DNA of 64,000 nt, from contig NZ_KB911579.1 of assembly GCF_000383575.1 (NCBI RefSeq), forward strand, positions 4,487,424-4,551,423, given 5' to 3'. The notes under the pieces were generated by a model. It was given only the letters and a program-made list of their open reading frames with translations, had not been told where the DNA came from and did not search any database. The stretch comes from Salinispora oceanensis. GTDB taxonomy: Bacteria > Actinomycetota > Actinomycetes > Mycobacteriales > Micromonosporaceae. Below are positions 26,270 through 34,675 of this stretch, piece by piece. The first letter of the stretch is position 1; each line of letters begins with the position of its first letter. The translations under genes were made by a program, and so were the position numbers.

Positions 26270-27754
26270 TCAGGGGATGGGCCACTCGTGGGCCGGTCGA
26301 TTGCTGTGCATCAGGTCCACGTAGTGGCGAACCACCTCGCGCAGCGCCTCGGGCCGGCCCAGGCGGTCGGCGGACTCAAGGCGGTTCAGGGTGGCGACCT
26401 GCCAGCTCGCCCCGTTGCGGCCGCTGAGGCAGCGCTGCTCGATGATTCCGAGCAGCCGATCCCGCTCGGTCGGGTCCATTCCCCAGCGATCCAGCCCGTG
26501 GTGGGCCAGCGGCAGTAGTCGGCGGAGCACCAACTCGGTGACGGGTAGGTAGCCGAGGCCCGGCCAGAAGACCTGTGCGTCGATGCCGTGCCGAGCGCCG
26601 GTGGTGAAGTTCTCCTCGGCGGCGTTGAATGACATCTGCGACCACAGCGGGCGGTCACTCTCGGCCAGCGCCCGGACGAGGCCGAAGAAGAATGCCCCGT
26701 TGGCGACGGTGTCTACCACAGTGGGCCCAGCCGGTAGCACGCGGTTCTCCAGTCGCAGCTCTGGCCGGCCTGCCAGGACGTCGTACCTCGGCCGGTTCCA
26801 CCGGTAGATGGTGCCGTTGTGCAGGCGTAGCTCGGCCAGCTGAGGCACGGCACCCGCCGCCAGCGCGTCGGCTGGGTCCTCCGGGTCGCAGACCGGCAAC
26901 AGCGCGGGGAAGTAGCGGACGTTCTCGTCAAAGAGGTCGAAGACGGTGGTGATCCAGCGTTCCCCGAACCACACCCGGGGACGGACGCCCTGTGCCTTGA
27001 TTTCTTCTGCGCGGGTGTCGGTCGCCTGTTCGAACAGCGGGATCCGCGTCTCCCGCCACAGCTCCCGGCCGAAGAAAAGCGGTGCGTTGGCACCCAACGC
27101 GACCTGAACGCCGGCGATCGCCTGCGCCGCGTTCCAGTAGTCGGCGAACTGGGCGGGGTTGACCTGGAGGTGGAACTGGGCGCTGGTGCAGGCCGCCTCT
27201 GGAGTGATGGTGTCGACGGTGATCGCCAGCCGCTCCACGCCCCTGATGGCGATTCGCAGATCCTCACCACGGGCGGCGAAGATCTGCTCGTTGAGCAGTT
27301 CGAAGCGGGGGTTCGCGGAGAGCGTGGCCGAGGTGAGGTGTTCTGGCCGTAGCGTCGGCAGGATGCCGATCATGACGAGACGGGCGCCGGCGGTGCGTGC
27401 CCGGGCGTCGGCGGCGTCGAGGCGCTCGCGCAGCGTCTTCTCGAACTCCAGGGCACCGGCGCCGGGGAGCCGCAGGGGAGCTAGGTTGATCTCCAGGTTG
27501 AACTGACCCAGCTCAGTCTGAAAGTCCGGGTCGGCCACGGCGGCCAGCACTGCGGCATTGCGCATCGCGGGCTGGGATGTGTCGTCGATCAGATTGAGCT
27601 CGATCTCCAGCCCCGTCGTCAGCCGATCCACATCGAACCGGGAGTCTGGTAGTAGCTCGGCGAAGGCCCGGAGGCAGCGGTGGAGCTTTTCGCGATATCG
27701 GGCTCGATCCGCACGGTTGAAGGTCCGCACGTCAACGCTTTCGCCCATGGTCAC
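26270..27754 (-). CDS. GCS2-type glutamate-cysteine ligase family protein
   Basis: A 494-residue ATP-dependent carboxylate-amine ligase-like protein of the glutamate-cysteine ligase superfamily. The metal/ATP site begins GLEIELNLIDD; further motifs are GQFNLEINLAP, FHLQVNPAQFADYWNAAQA, RVLPAGPTVVDTVANGAFFF and FNAAEENFTTGARHGID. Actinobacteria make mycothiol rather than glutathione. The product may therefore be gamma-glutamylcysteine (for ergothioneine, EgtA-like) or another gamma-glutamyl amide. No egtB/C/D genes adjoin, so the ergothioneine role is only a possibility. ATG 27754 and 27748 are both possible starts. Confidence 0.78.
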   Translation of the reverse strand: MTMGESVDVRTFNRADRARYREKLHRCLRAFAELLPDSRFDVDRLTTGLEIELNLIDDTSQPAMRNAAVLAAVADPDFQTELGQFNLEINLAPLRLPGAGALEFEKTLRERLDAADARARTAGARLVMIGILPTLRPEHLTSATLSANPRFELLNEQIFAARGEDLRIAIRGVERLAITVDTITPEAACTSAQFHLQVNPAQFADYWNAAQAIAGVQVALGANAPLFFGRELWRETRIPLFEQATDTRAEEIKAQGVRPRVWFGERWITTVFDLFDENVRYFPALLPVCDPEDPADALAAGAVPQLAELRLHNGTIYRWNRPRYDVLAGRPELRLENRVLPAGPTVVDTVANGAFFFGLVRALAESDRPLWSQMSFNAAEENFTTGARHGIDAQVFWPGLGYLPVTELVLRRLLPLAHHGLDRWGMDPTERDRLLGIIEQRCLSGRNGASWQVATLNRLESADRLGRPEALREVVRHYVDLMHSNRPAHEWPIP

Positions 27755-27913
27755 CGCCCTGTCACCGCTGGCCCGTTACCTGACAGTCGCACAGTGCGTC
27801 CAACTGCGGTAGACCTGTTGGTTTCTCCCACCCACCGGTGGGCCGCGACAGGCATTGGTCGATTCATGCGCGGCTTCCGCGGTCGCGTGGACAGAGTGGT
27901 TGCCGGGACCGGC

Positions 27914-28453
27914 TCACCGCAGGCTGGAACAGGCGGCCACCGCGGCCAGCAGTAGCAGGCCCAGGCTGGCCTGGAGGAGGAGCGGTGGCCCGAGATGCGA
28001 CCAGAGCGTCGCCGTACGCGGGGTGAGCGACTGTCCGGTGGTGAGGTTGGCGATCCGCTCGATCTTGGGCGGAAGCTCGGAGTCGCGCTGGCGGCGTAGG
28101 GTGAGTTGCACGTGGTCGGCCGGGTGTAGGGCACTCTGCGGCAGGTGTCCGTGTAGCTCGACCTCGCACAGCCGTCCAGCGGAGTCCCGCAGGCGGACGG
28201 GGGTGACCAGGAACTCCGGCCCGTTCCGGAGTTCCTTGAACGTGCGCCGACCGCGGCCGGAACCGGCAGCTGCGAGCTGCTGGAGCAGGGCCAGCAGCAT
28301 TCTGACCACGCCGGCTGCCACGAGCACCGCCACCAGCACCGGCTGCCCCACCCGTACCGCACGCGGGTAGCCGTCGAGTAACCGGACGACTCGCCCGGTG
28401 ACGATGCGCGCCGTCGGATGTGTGATCCGTGGGACAGGTAGGTCGCTGTCCAT
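27914..28453 (-). CDS. Membrane protein of unknown function
   Basis: 179 residues with two membrane segments, one near 30-60 (VGQPVLVAVLVAAGVVRMLL) and one at the C-terminus (GPPLLLQASLGLLLLAAVAA), ending CSSLR. Between them is a beta-rich domain (FLVTPVRLRDSAGRLCEVEL, VQLTLRRQRDSELPPKIERI). It resembles single-domain membrane proteins with an OB-like insert; no family is recognised. The start at 28453 (MDSDLPVPRITHPT) was chosen over a longer frame because the additional 37 residues look non-coding. It is divergent from the baeRF gene. Confidence 0.6.
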   Translation of the reverse strand: MDSDLPVPRITHPTARIVTGRVVRLLDGYPRAVRVGQPVLVAVLVAAGVVRMLLALLQQLAAAGSGRGRRTFKELRNGPEFLVTPVRLRDSAGRLCEVELHGHLPQSALHPADHVQLTLRRQRDSELPPKIERIANLTTGQSLTPRTATLWSHLGPPLLLQASLGLLLLAAVAACSSLR

Positions 28454-28600
28454 CGCCACCACCCAGGGTCGATCGGTTCCCCGATGGTATCGGCCCCGGT
28501 GGGTGAATGGGGGGAATGAAACGTCGGTCACGTGGCGTGGGTCAGGTGACAAGTCAGCCGGCACGGGTAACCGCAGGGTCGAGCTGGAAAGGGGTCGCGC

Positions 28601-29725
28601 ATGCAGCTGTCCTTCCTACGCCCGCTCTATGATCGACCGGGCCCGTGGTGTTCGGTTTACCTGGATGCCTCCGCCGACACCGAGGACGCCCACGCCGCGC
28701 TGGATCTGCGCTGGCGCGCGCTCCGGGACCGACTTCAGGAGCAGGGGGCCGACCCGGCGTCGATCGAGGCGATCGATCGGGTGGTTCGGGGGCATGATCC
28801 GATGCCGGGTGACTACGGCATCGCGGTCTTCGCTAGCCACGGTCGGGTGGCCTTGTCGGAGTACCTGTCCGCCCCGCCGCTGCGAGACATCGCCGCGGTT
28901 GCGTCGTTGCCACACGTGATGCCGCTGCTGGCCCAGCGGGGCGAGCAGGTGGCCTGGGTGCGGGTGATCGCCGACCGGACCGGAGCGGACGCGATGGCGG
29001 TCAGTGCGGGGGGCGTGCCCCGGCACGCCCATGTGCAGGGCCGGCAGGACTACCAACTGCGCCGCGTACGGCCGGGCGGTTGGTCCCAGTCCCGCTATCA
29101 GCGGGCTGCGATGGAGGCCTGGCACCGCAACGCGGGTGACATCGCCGCCGCCGCCGCGGAGCTGGCCGAGCAGGTACGGGCCGACGTGGTGGTGGTGTCC
29201 GGAGATGTGCGGGCCACCGGTGTGATCGCCGCGCAACTGCCGGAACGCTGGCAGGAGGTGCTGGTCCGTACCGATGCCGGCAAGCGAGCCGACGGCGCCG
29301 ACCACACCCAGTTGGATGATCTGACCGTGCAGACCATCGCCGAGGTGGCCGACCAGCGGGTCAACACCGCTCTGGACCGCTTCGGCCAGCAGGAGGAGAT
29401 CGGGTCCGGGCTGAGTGCGGTGGTCTCCGCGCTGCAACGAGACCAGGTCGAGAACCTGCTGATTGTGGACGACCCGTCAGCGACGGGAGAGTTGTGGGTT
29501 GGGTCGGATCCCACCCAGATCGCCACTGACCCCGGGCAGCTGTCTGCCATGGCGGTCCGGGACCCGGAGCAGGTACGCGCCGATGCCGCCTTGGTGCGGG
29601 CCCTGGTGGGGATGGACGCGGAGTTGACCGTCCTCGGCCCCGACGAGGCCCCGGAGCTGGCCGGCGGGGTGGGCGCGGTACTGCGGTATGTCGATGCCGC
29701 CACGCCGGGACGGGACCGCGCCTGA
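28601..29725 (+). CDS. baeRF/Rv2629-like (eRF1-Vms1 fold) protein
   Basis: 374 residues similar to M. tuberculosis Rv2629 and the bacterial archaeo-eukaryotic release-factor family. The N-terminal domain starts MQLSFLRPLYDRPGPWCSVYLD; the middle contains RRVRPGGWSQSRYQRAAMEA and the C-terminal part GSGLSAVVSALQRDQVENLL. Related Vms1/VLRF1 proteins release peptides from tRNA on stalled ribosomes, while Rv2629 is linked to dormancy and hypoxia. There is no GGQ tripeptide, so catalysis may differ. ATG 28601 follows GGAAAGGGG. It is divergent from a membrane protein gene. Confidence 0.77.
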   Translation: MQLSFLRPLYDRPGPWCSVYLDASADTEDAHAALDLRWRALRDRLQEQGADPASIEAIDRVVRGHDPMPGDYGIAVFASHGRVALSEYLSAPPLRDIAAVASLPHVMPLLAQRGEQVAWVRVIADRTGADAMAVSAGGVPRHAHVQGRQDYQLRRVRPGGWSQSRYQRAAMEAWHRNAGDIAAAAAELAEQVRADVVVVSGDVRATGVIAAQLPERWQEVLVRTDAGKRADGADHTQLDDLTVQTIAEVADQRVNTALDRFGQQEEIGSGLSAVVSALQRDQVENLLIVDDPSATGELWVGSDPTQIATDPGQLSAMAVRDPEQVRADAALVRALVGMDAELTVLGPDEAPELAGGVGAVLRYVDAATPGRDRA

Positions 29726-29781
29726 GATGCCACCCAACCATCGGGATTAGCGGGTTAATCCCTAGGAGTAAGGGATGCCCA

Positions 29782-29806
29782 GTTTGAACCCGATACGGGC
29801 GGGAAG
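29782..29806 (+). promoter_or_regulatory. SigB/SigF-type promoter of the 464-residue unknown gene
   Basis: GTTT (29782-29785; the first G at 29782), 15 bp, GGGAAG (29801-29806). The predicted start about 29813 gives a 30-nt leader to the GTG at 29843. Confidence 0.55.
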
Positions 29807-29842
29807 CTGGGCTGCGTGGCTAGCGAACGAAGAAAGGTCGGG

Positions 29843-31237
29843 GTGCGCGCGGGGCGCGCCGGTGGGCTGGCGGGCGACCGCGTCGTCGCAGCCGGCAGCG
29901 TCTCCCGGACCCTGGTCGCGGCCACCGCCCGGGCCCTGCGCGGCACCGACTGCGCCGACCTGGGACACCTCAGAGGGATGTCCCGTCTCAGCGGGGCACC
30001 GGAACCGGTGCGGCGGGCGGCGGCTGCCCGGGCCGCCGGTCGGGTCGCTCTAACCGTGGGGCAGGCCGCCGAGGTGGACGCCGAGCAGGTGGCCTGTTGG
30101 TTCGCCGACCAGTACCCCCACCGCCGCTACCCGGGCGTGCTCCTCGGTTCCCCACACGGCGCGGCAGCGCACCTCGCGGTCGCGCTCGGCGTCCCGTGGC
30201 TACCCACGGGCTTCGAGCTGAGCGTCCACTGGCCGCAAGGGGCGGTGGACGGGCCGCAGGCCGCGCTCGATCACGGTGCCGCGCTGGCCGCACGGCTGCT
30301 GGTGGCCAACCCCGAACTCCACGTACGGCAGGTGCACTGCCCCGCCAGCCGCGGTGCGTTGGCGGGGGCGACCGTCGCGCTGGCCGCTCGCTGGCGTTGG
30401 CTGCCGGCGGCCTACCTCCGGTTGCTGGCCGAGTGCCTGGAGCCCGGGGCGCCGGTGCTGCTGCTCTGCGACGCCCGTACCTGGCCGGTGTTTGACTCCG
30501 CCCCCGGGCACAGCTTCCAGGTGGGTTCTCCGGGCAGCGGGTTTGATCCGGTGGACTTCCACCCGGACAGCCCCGCGTTGCGTCAGGTGCTCCACGCGGC
30601 TGGAAGCGACGGCGCGCGGTGGTGCCCGCCGGCGGTGGCGGGGGCACCCCGGCTGGCTGAACACGGGGTCGAGCCTGGGTTCGAGCAGTCCGTCCGGGAA
30701 TGGGGTTCGGTCCACCGGCATCCGTCGCATCGGGTACTCGTGCCAGAACCGGCGGTGTTGAGCGCGGCGACGGCGGACCTGTATCGGCACTGGTTGCGTG
30801 CGGCCGGAAAGACCGGCAATCGTCTGGTTGTCGAGTGCGGCCGGCTGCTCGACCCGTGGCAGGTGCTTCGGGCCGGCATGGTGCCCTACTGGTGTGAGAG
30901 CGCCACCCGGCGCAGCGTGGAGGGGGTGGAGTGGTGGCTCGCCGGCAGTGAGCCGTTCAGCTCGGTGGACGTACTGCCCGACCCGCCAGGGCTGCGGTCG
31001 CCGGCGGTCGCCGGGCTTCCCCAGTGGCTGGCTGTGGCCGGCTTCGGTCGTCGTCGGCGGGTTCTGGATCGGTCGGCGGCCCGGGGCTACCCGGTCACGT
31101 CGGTGCCCACCCGTCGGGCGACCGAGGTGCTGCGGGCGCAGTCGTACGACCTGCCGACACCGCCGCCGATGACTGTCGCGGCGGCCCTTGCGGCGCTCCG
31201 CGAGGGCGGCTCCCAGCAGGGACTGCTCGTCTCCTGA
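29843..31237 (+). CDS. Large protein of unknown function
   Basis: 464 residues, not recognised. No membrane helix or signal peptide. Readable segments include VACWFADQYPHRRYPGVLLG with SPHGAAAHLAVALGVPWLPT, which resembles a nucleotide- or hydrolase-like strand-loop, and ALRQVLHAAGSDGARW and RLVVECGRLLDPWQVLRAGM. Composition and codon bias are those of a real gene. GTG 29843 was chosen because AGAAAGG lies 5 bp upstream and the predicted transcript starts at about 29813; GTG 29816 and ATG 29979 are alternatives. A SigB-type promoter suggests a stress role. Confidence 0.6.
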   Translation: MRAGRAGGLAGDRVVAAGSVSRTLVAATARALRGTDCADLGHLRGMSRLSGAPEPVRRAAAARAAGRVALTVGQAAEVDAEQVACWFADQYPHRRYPGVLLGSPHGAAAHLAVALGVPWLPTGFELSVHWPQGAVDGPQAALDHGAALAARLLVANPELHVRQVHCPASRGALAGATVALAARWRWLPAAYLRLLAECLEPGAPVLLLCDARTWPVFDSAPGHSFQVGSPGSGFDPVDFHPDSPALRQVLHAAGSDGARWCPPAVAGAPRLAEHGVEPGFEQSVREWGSVHRHPSHRVLVPEPAVLSAATADLYRHWLRAAGKTGNRLVVECGRLLDPWQVLRAGMVPYWCESATRRSVEGVEWWLAGSEPFSSVDVLPDPPGLRSPAVAGLPQWLAVAGFGRRRRVLDRSAARGYPVTSVPTRRATEVLRAQSYDLPTPPPMTVAAALAALREGGSQQGLLVS

Positions 31238-31448
31238 CCTCGAACGCGCCGAAACATCCTCGCGAACCCCGGGTCTCGTGATTGAGTACCTACGGAGCGG
31301 GAACACCGCTGGCTGCGGCGGCCGGATCTTGCCGGCGCCCGCTGGCGTCCCAGCCACGAAACCCATTTCCGACCCGGTGCGTGGTGGTGTCACCACGCGC
31401 ACGACCGGTTTGCCAAATCCGGGCGGGACCTTCCTGAGGGAGGCGCGG

Positions 31449-32303
31449 ATGTTCGGACAGACCACCACAAGTACTCCATCACCGACCGAGCGAGGCCTGG
31501 AGGACCTCGACGCGGCAGCTCTGGCGTATGCGGCCCGGATCGAGGGGTTGCCGCCCCAGCGGTGTCAGGAGGCCCGGGACGACCTGGTCCGCTTCGCTTT
31601 GCCGTTCGCCGGACGACTGGCCCGTCGGTATCGCGGGCGGGGCGAGCCGCTGGAGGACCTGGAACAGGTCGCGCGGCTCGGGTTGGTGAACGCGGTGGAT
31701 CGTTACGACCCGGAGCGGGGCTCCTTCACCGCGTATGCGGCGATCACTATCGTTGGTGAGATCAAGCGCCACTTCCGGGACCGTACCTGGGGGGTGCACG
31801 TGCCCCGCCGGCTGCGTGACCTCATCCTCGAGGTTGGCCAGGCCACCGCGGCGCTGACCAGCGAGCTGTCTCGGGCACCCACGGTGGCGGAGCTGGCGGC
31901 GCGGTTGGAGACGCCGGAGGAGGAGATCCTCGCGGCGCTGGAATCGGCCGCCGGCTACAGTCCGGCGTCGCTCAACGCCCCGGTCGGCGGCGAGAGCTCG
32001 GCCGAGTTCGGGGATCTGGTGGGTGAGTCCGACAACGCGCTGGAGTCGGTGGATGATCGGGTTACCGTCAGCGGCCTGCTGCATCGGTTGCCCTGGCGGG
32101 AACGGCGGATCCTCGCCATGCGTTTCTACGGCAACCAGACCCAGGCGGAGATCGCCGCCCGCTTCGGCATCTCCCAGATGCACGTGTCCCGGCTGCTCTC
32201 TCGGGCGTTGACCTGGCTGCGGCAGGCGATGCTCGCCGACGCGCCGCCGCCGTGGCAGAACGGCGTCGCCGAGGCGGAGACCGGCCGCCCCAGAGCTCGG
32301 TGA
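31449..32303 (+). CDS. sigB: SigB/SigF-family RNA polymerase sigma factor
   Basis: A 284-residue group 3 (SigB/SigF/SigG-like) sigma factor. Region 2 reads EPLEDLEQVARLGLVNAVDR and FTAYAAITIVGEIKRHFRDR with TWGVHVPRRLRDL; region 3 follows, and region 4 ends in LPWRERRILAMRFYGNQTQA with AEIAARFGISQMHVSRLLSR as the -35 reading helix. Such factors recognise GTTT...GGGTA promoters and run general stress or developmental programmes. No anti-sigma (RsbW) or RsbV gene adjoins. ATG 31449 follows GAGGGAGGC. At least eight promoters in this window fit its expected consensus. Confidence 0.9.
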   Translation: MFGQTTTSTPSPTERGLEDLDAAALAYAARIEGLPPQRCQEARDDLVRFALPFAGRLARRYRGRGEPLEDLEQVARLGLVNAVDRYDPERGSFTAYAAITIVGEIKRHFRDRTWGVHVPRRLRDLILEVGQATAALTSELSRAPTVAELAARLETPEEEILAALESAAGYSPASLNAPVGGESSAEFGDLVGESDNALESVDDRVTVSGLLHRLPWRERRILAMRFYGNQTQAEIAARFGISQMHVSRLLSRALTWLRQAMLADAPPPWQNGVAEAETGRPRAR

Positions 32304-32430
32304 GAGCCGGCTACTCCGGGTACGGCCGCTGCGCCGCTGTGCTCGCCGTCGTTGACCTTGGCTGCCCCGCCGACCGCTGCGCGCGCCGGATCCCGGGCGA
32401 AGGCCGGCCATCCGCGGGCGCCGAGCCGGC

Positions 32431-34428
32431 TCAGTTCTCGGTGCTCTCACCAGATCCACGAGGATGGCGCCACCGGTCGTTCGGTTCCTGCGGGGCTTCG
32501 AGGTCGGTGTTCTCCTCGGGCTCGTCGGTCTCCTCGAAGCTGGGTCGGCGTACGTCCTCCGGCTCCGGCACCTCGACTGGCCGCGCCCCGGACTGCGGGG
32601 CGGGGTGGTAGGCCACCGCCTCGCGTGCGCCCACCGCGCCCTCGGCGCTGGGTGGCTCGGGCAGGTGCGGCTCTCGGTGCAGCTCGTCGCGGAGCTTCTG
32701 CGGCGGCCGGGTGGTGCGCTGCGGCAGGTCGCGGCCGAGATCGGCGACGAGTGGACCGTACTTGGCGTCAAAGGCCGGGCGCTCCGAGCGGATCCGGGGT
32801 ATCTGGTCGAAGTTGCGCAGCGGCGGGGGACAGGTCGTCGCCCACTCCAGGGAGTTACCGAAGCCCCATGGGTCGTCCACGTTGACCACGGGTCCGTACC
32901 GCCAGGACTTCCAGGCGTTCCAGATGAAGAACAGGGTGGATGCTCCGAGTACGAACGACGAGACGGTGGAGATCATGTTCAGGGTGGTGAACCCATCACC
33001 GGGCAGATAGTCGACGTACCGCCGGGGCATTCCCTCATTGCCCAGCCAGTGTTGGACCAGGAAGGTGCCGTGGAAGCTGAGGAACATCGTCCAGAAGTGC
33101 ACCTTGCCGAGTCGTTCGTCGAGTAGCCGGCCGGTCATTTTCGGGAACCAGAAGTAGATGCCGCCGAAGAAGGCGAAGACCACCGTACCGAAGAGCACGT
33201 AGTGGAAGTGCCCTACCACGAAGTAGCTGTCGGTTACGTGGAAGTCCACCGGTGGGCTGGCCAGCAGCACCCCGGTGAGACCGCCGAACAGGAAGGTGAC
33301 CAGGAAACCGATGGAGAAGAGCATCGGTGTCTCGAAGGTGAGCTGCCCCTTCCACATGGAGCCGATCCAGTTGAAGAACTTCACCCCGGTCGGTACGGCG
33401 ATCAGGTAGCTCAGGATGCTGAAGAACGGCAGTAGCACCTGACCGGTACCGAACATGTGGTGTGCCCAGACCGCCATGGACAATACGGTGATGGCGCCGG
33501 TGGCGAACACCAGTCCGGTGTAGCCGAAGACGGGCTTGCGGGAGAACACCGGGATGATTTCGGTGATGATCCCGAAGAAGGGCACCGCGATGATGTAGAC
33601 CTCGGGGTGGCCCCAGAACCAGAACAGGTGCTGCCAGAGCAGTGGTCCGCCCGTGGCCGGATCGAAGACGTGTGCCCCCAGCAGCCGGTCGGCGAGCAGG
33701 GCGAAGAGCGCGGCGGCCAGCAGGGGGAAGACCAGCAGGATCAGGATGCTGGTGAAGAGCATGTTCCAGGTGAAGATCGGCATTCGGAACATGGTCATGC
33801 CGGGGGCCCGGAGAGTGACGATAGTGGTGATCAGGTTGACCGCGGTGAGGATTGTGCCGACCCCGCCGAGGGCGAGGCCGACCAGCACCATGTCGGGGCC
33901 GATGCCGGGGGAGTGTTCGGCCTGGCTCAGTGGCGTGTAGGCGAACCAGCCGAAGTCGGCGGATCCGCCCGGGGTCAGGAAACTGCCGAAGAGCAGCAGA
34001 CCGCCGAAGAGGAAGAGCCAGTAGCCGAAGGCGTTCAGGCGGGGGAACGCGACGTCCGGGGCCCCGATCTGAATCGGGACGATGTAGTTGGCCATCCCCA
34101 GCGCCGCCGGGGTGGCGAAGAGCAGCAGCATCGCGAGGGCGTGGGTGGTGAACAACTGGTTGTACTGTTCGGGGGAGAGGAACTGGAGCCCGGGCCGGGC
34201 GAGCTCACCCCGGATCAGCATCGCCTCGATGCCGGCCAGCACGAAGAAGCCGAAGGCCGTGATCAGGTAGAGCAGGCCGATCTGCTTGTGGTCGGTGGTG
34301 GACAGCCACCGGGCCAGCTTGCTGCCGGGTATCGCCGGCCGTCGTGGGCCCGGGTAGCCGCCAAAGCGCGCCGGCGCCAGGATCGCCGGACCCCGGTCCC
34401 GTGGTTCCGTGGTGACCCGCTTGGGCAT
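32431..34428 (-). CDS. ctaD: Cytochrome c oxidase subunit I (aa3 type)
   Basis: A 665-residue catalytic subunit of the terminal oxidase, reducing O2 with electrons from cytochrome c and pumping protons. Twelve membrane helices; heme ligands in TTHALAMLLLF and VGHFHYVLFGTVVFA; CuB ligands and the cross-linked Tyr in FWGHPEVYIIAVPFFGII and WAHHMF. Beyond about residue 555 there is a hydrophilic tail of roughly 110 residues rich in Pro, Glu and Arg, longer than usual. No ctaC, ctaE or qcr genes adjoin, so it is probably a second, orphan copy. A SigB-type promoter lies 39-63 bp upstream. Confidence 0.94.
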   Translation of the reverse strand: MPKRVTTEPRDRGPAILAPARFGGYPGPRRPAIPGSKLARWLSTTDHKQIGLLYLITAFGFFVLAGIEAMLIRGELARPGLQFLSPEQYNQLFTTHALAMLLLFATPAALGMANYIVPIQIGAPDVAFPRLNAFGYWLFLFGGLLLFGSFLTPGGSADFGWFAYTPLSQAEHSPGIGPDMVLVGLALGGVGTILTAVNLITTIVTLRAPGMTMFRMPIFTWNMLFTSILILLVFPLLAAALFALLADRLLGAHVFDPATGGPLLWQHLFWFWGHPEVYIIAVPFFGIITEIIPVFSRKPVFGYTGLVFATGAITVLSMAVWAHHMFGTGQVLLPFFSILSYLIAVPTGVKFFNWIGSMWKGQLTFETPMLFSIGFLVTFLFGGLTGVLLASPPVDFHVTDSYFVVGHFHYVLFGTVVFAFFGGIYFWFPKMTGRLLDERLGKVHFWTMFLSFHGTFLVQHWLGNEGMPRRYVDYLPGDGFTTLNMISTVSSFVLGASTLFFIWNAWKSWRYGPVVNVDDPWGFGNSLEWATTCPPPLRNFDQIPRIRSERPAFDAKYGPLVADLGRDLPQRTTRPPQKLRDELHREPHLPEPPSAEGAVGAREAVAYHPAPQSGARPVEVPEPEDVRRPSFEETDEPEENTDLEAPQEPNDRWRHPRGSGESTEN

Positions 34429-34466
34429 GGACCCTCACCCCGCTACGACAGATGGGACGGGCGCGG

Positions 34467-34491
34467 CTACCCGCCCCTCTGACCATGAAAC
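34467..34491 (-). promoter_or_regulatory. SigB/SigF-type promoter of ctaD
   Basis: On the minus strand GTTT (34491-34488), 15 bp, GGGTAG (34472-34467). The predicted start about 34460 gives a 32-nt leader containing GGGTGAGGG. Confidence 0.7.
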
Positions 34492-34675
34492 CAGGCGAGA
34501 GGGATTATTCAGGCTAGAGCGGCATTTTCCTTCCTCCAGGCCCGAGGTGCCGCGTTCCCCGCCCTGGGCCGCCCTGGTCGCCCCGGTGGGGAAGTCCTCG
34601 GTGGCGCTCCTTGACGACGCCGGTGGACCGGGCGGGCCGGGTGAAGATCGGTCCGGTCGCGTACCGTTGCCGCTC

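Noticed and set aside
31400..31448. Autoregulatory SigB-type promoter before the sigma factor gene
   Set aside because: GTTT at about 31409 is followed by GGGAC at 13 bp only; spacing and -10 do not fit.
33457..34482. 341-codon open frame on the plus strand
   Set aside because: It is antisense to ctaD, which has all ligands and membrane helices.
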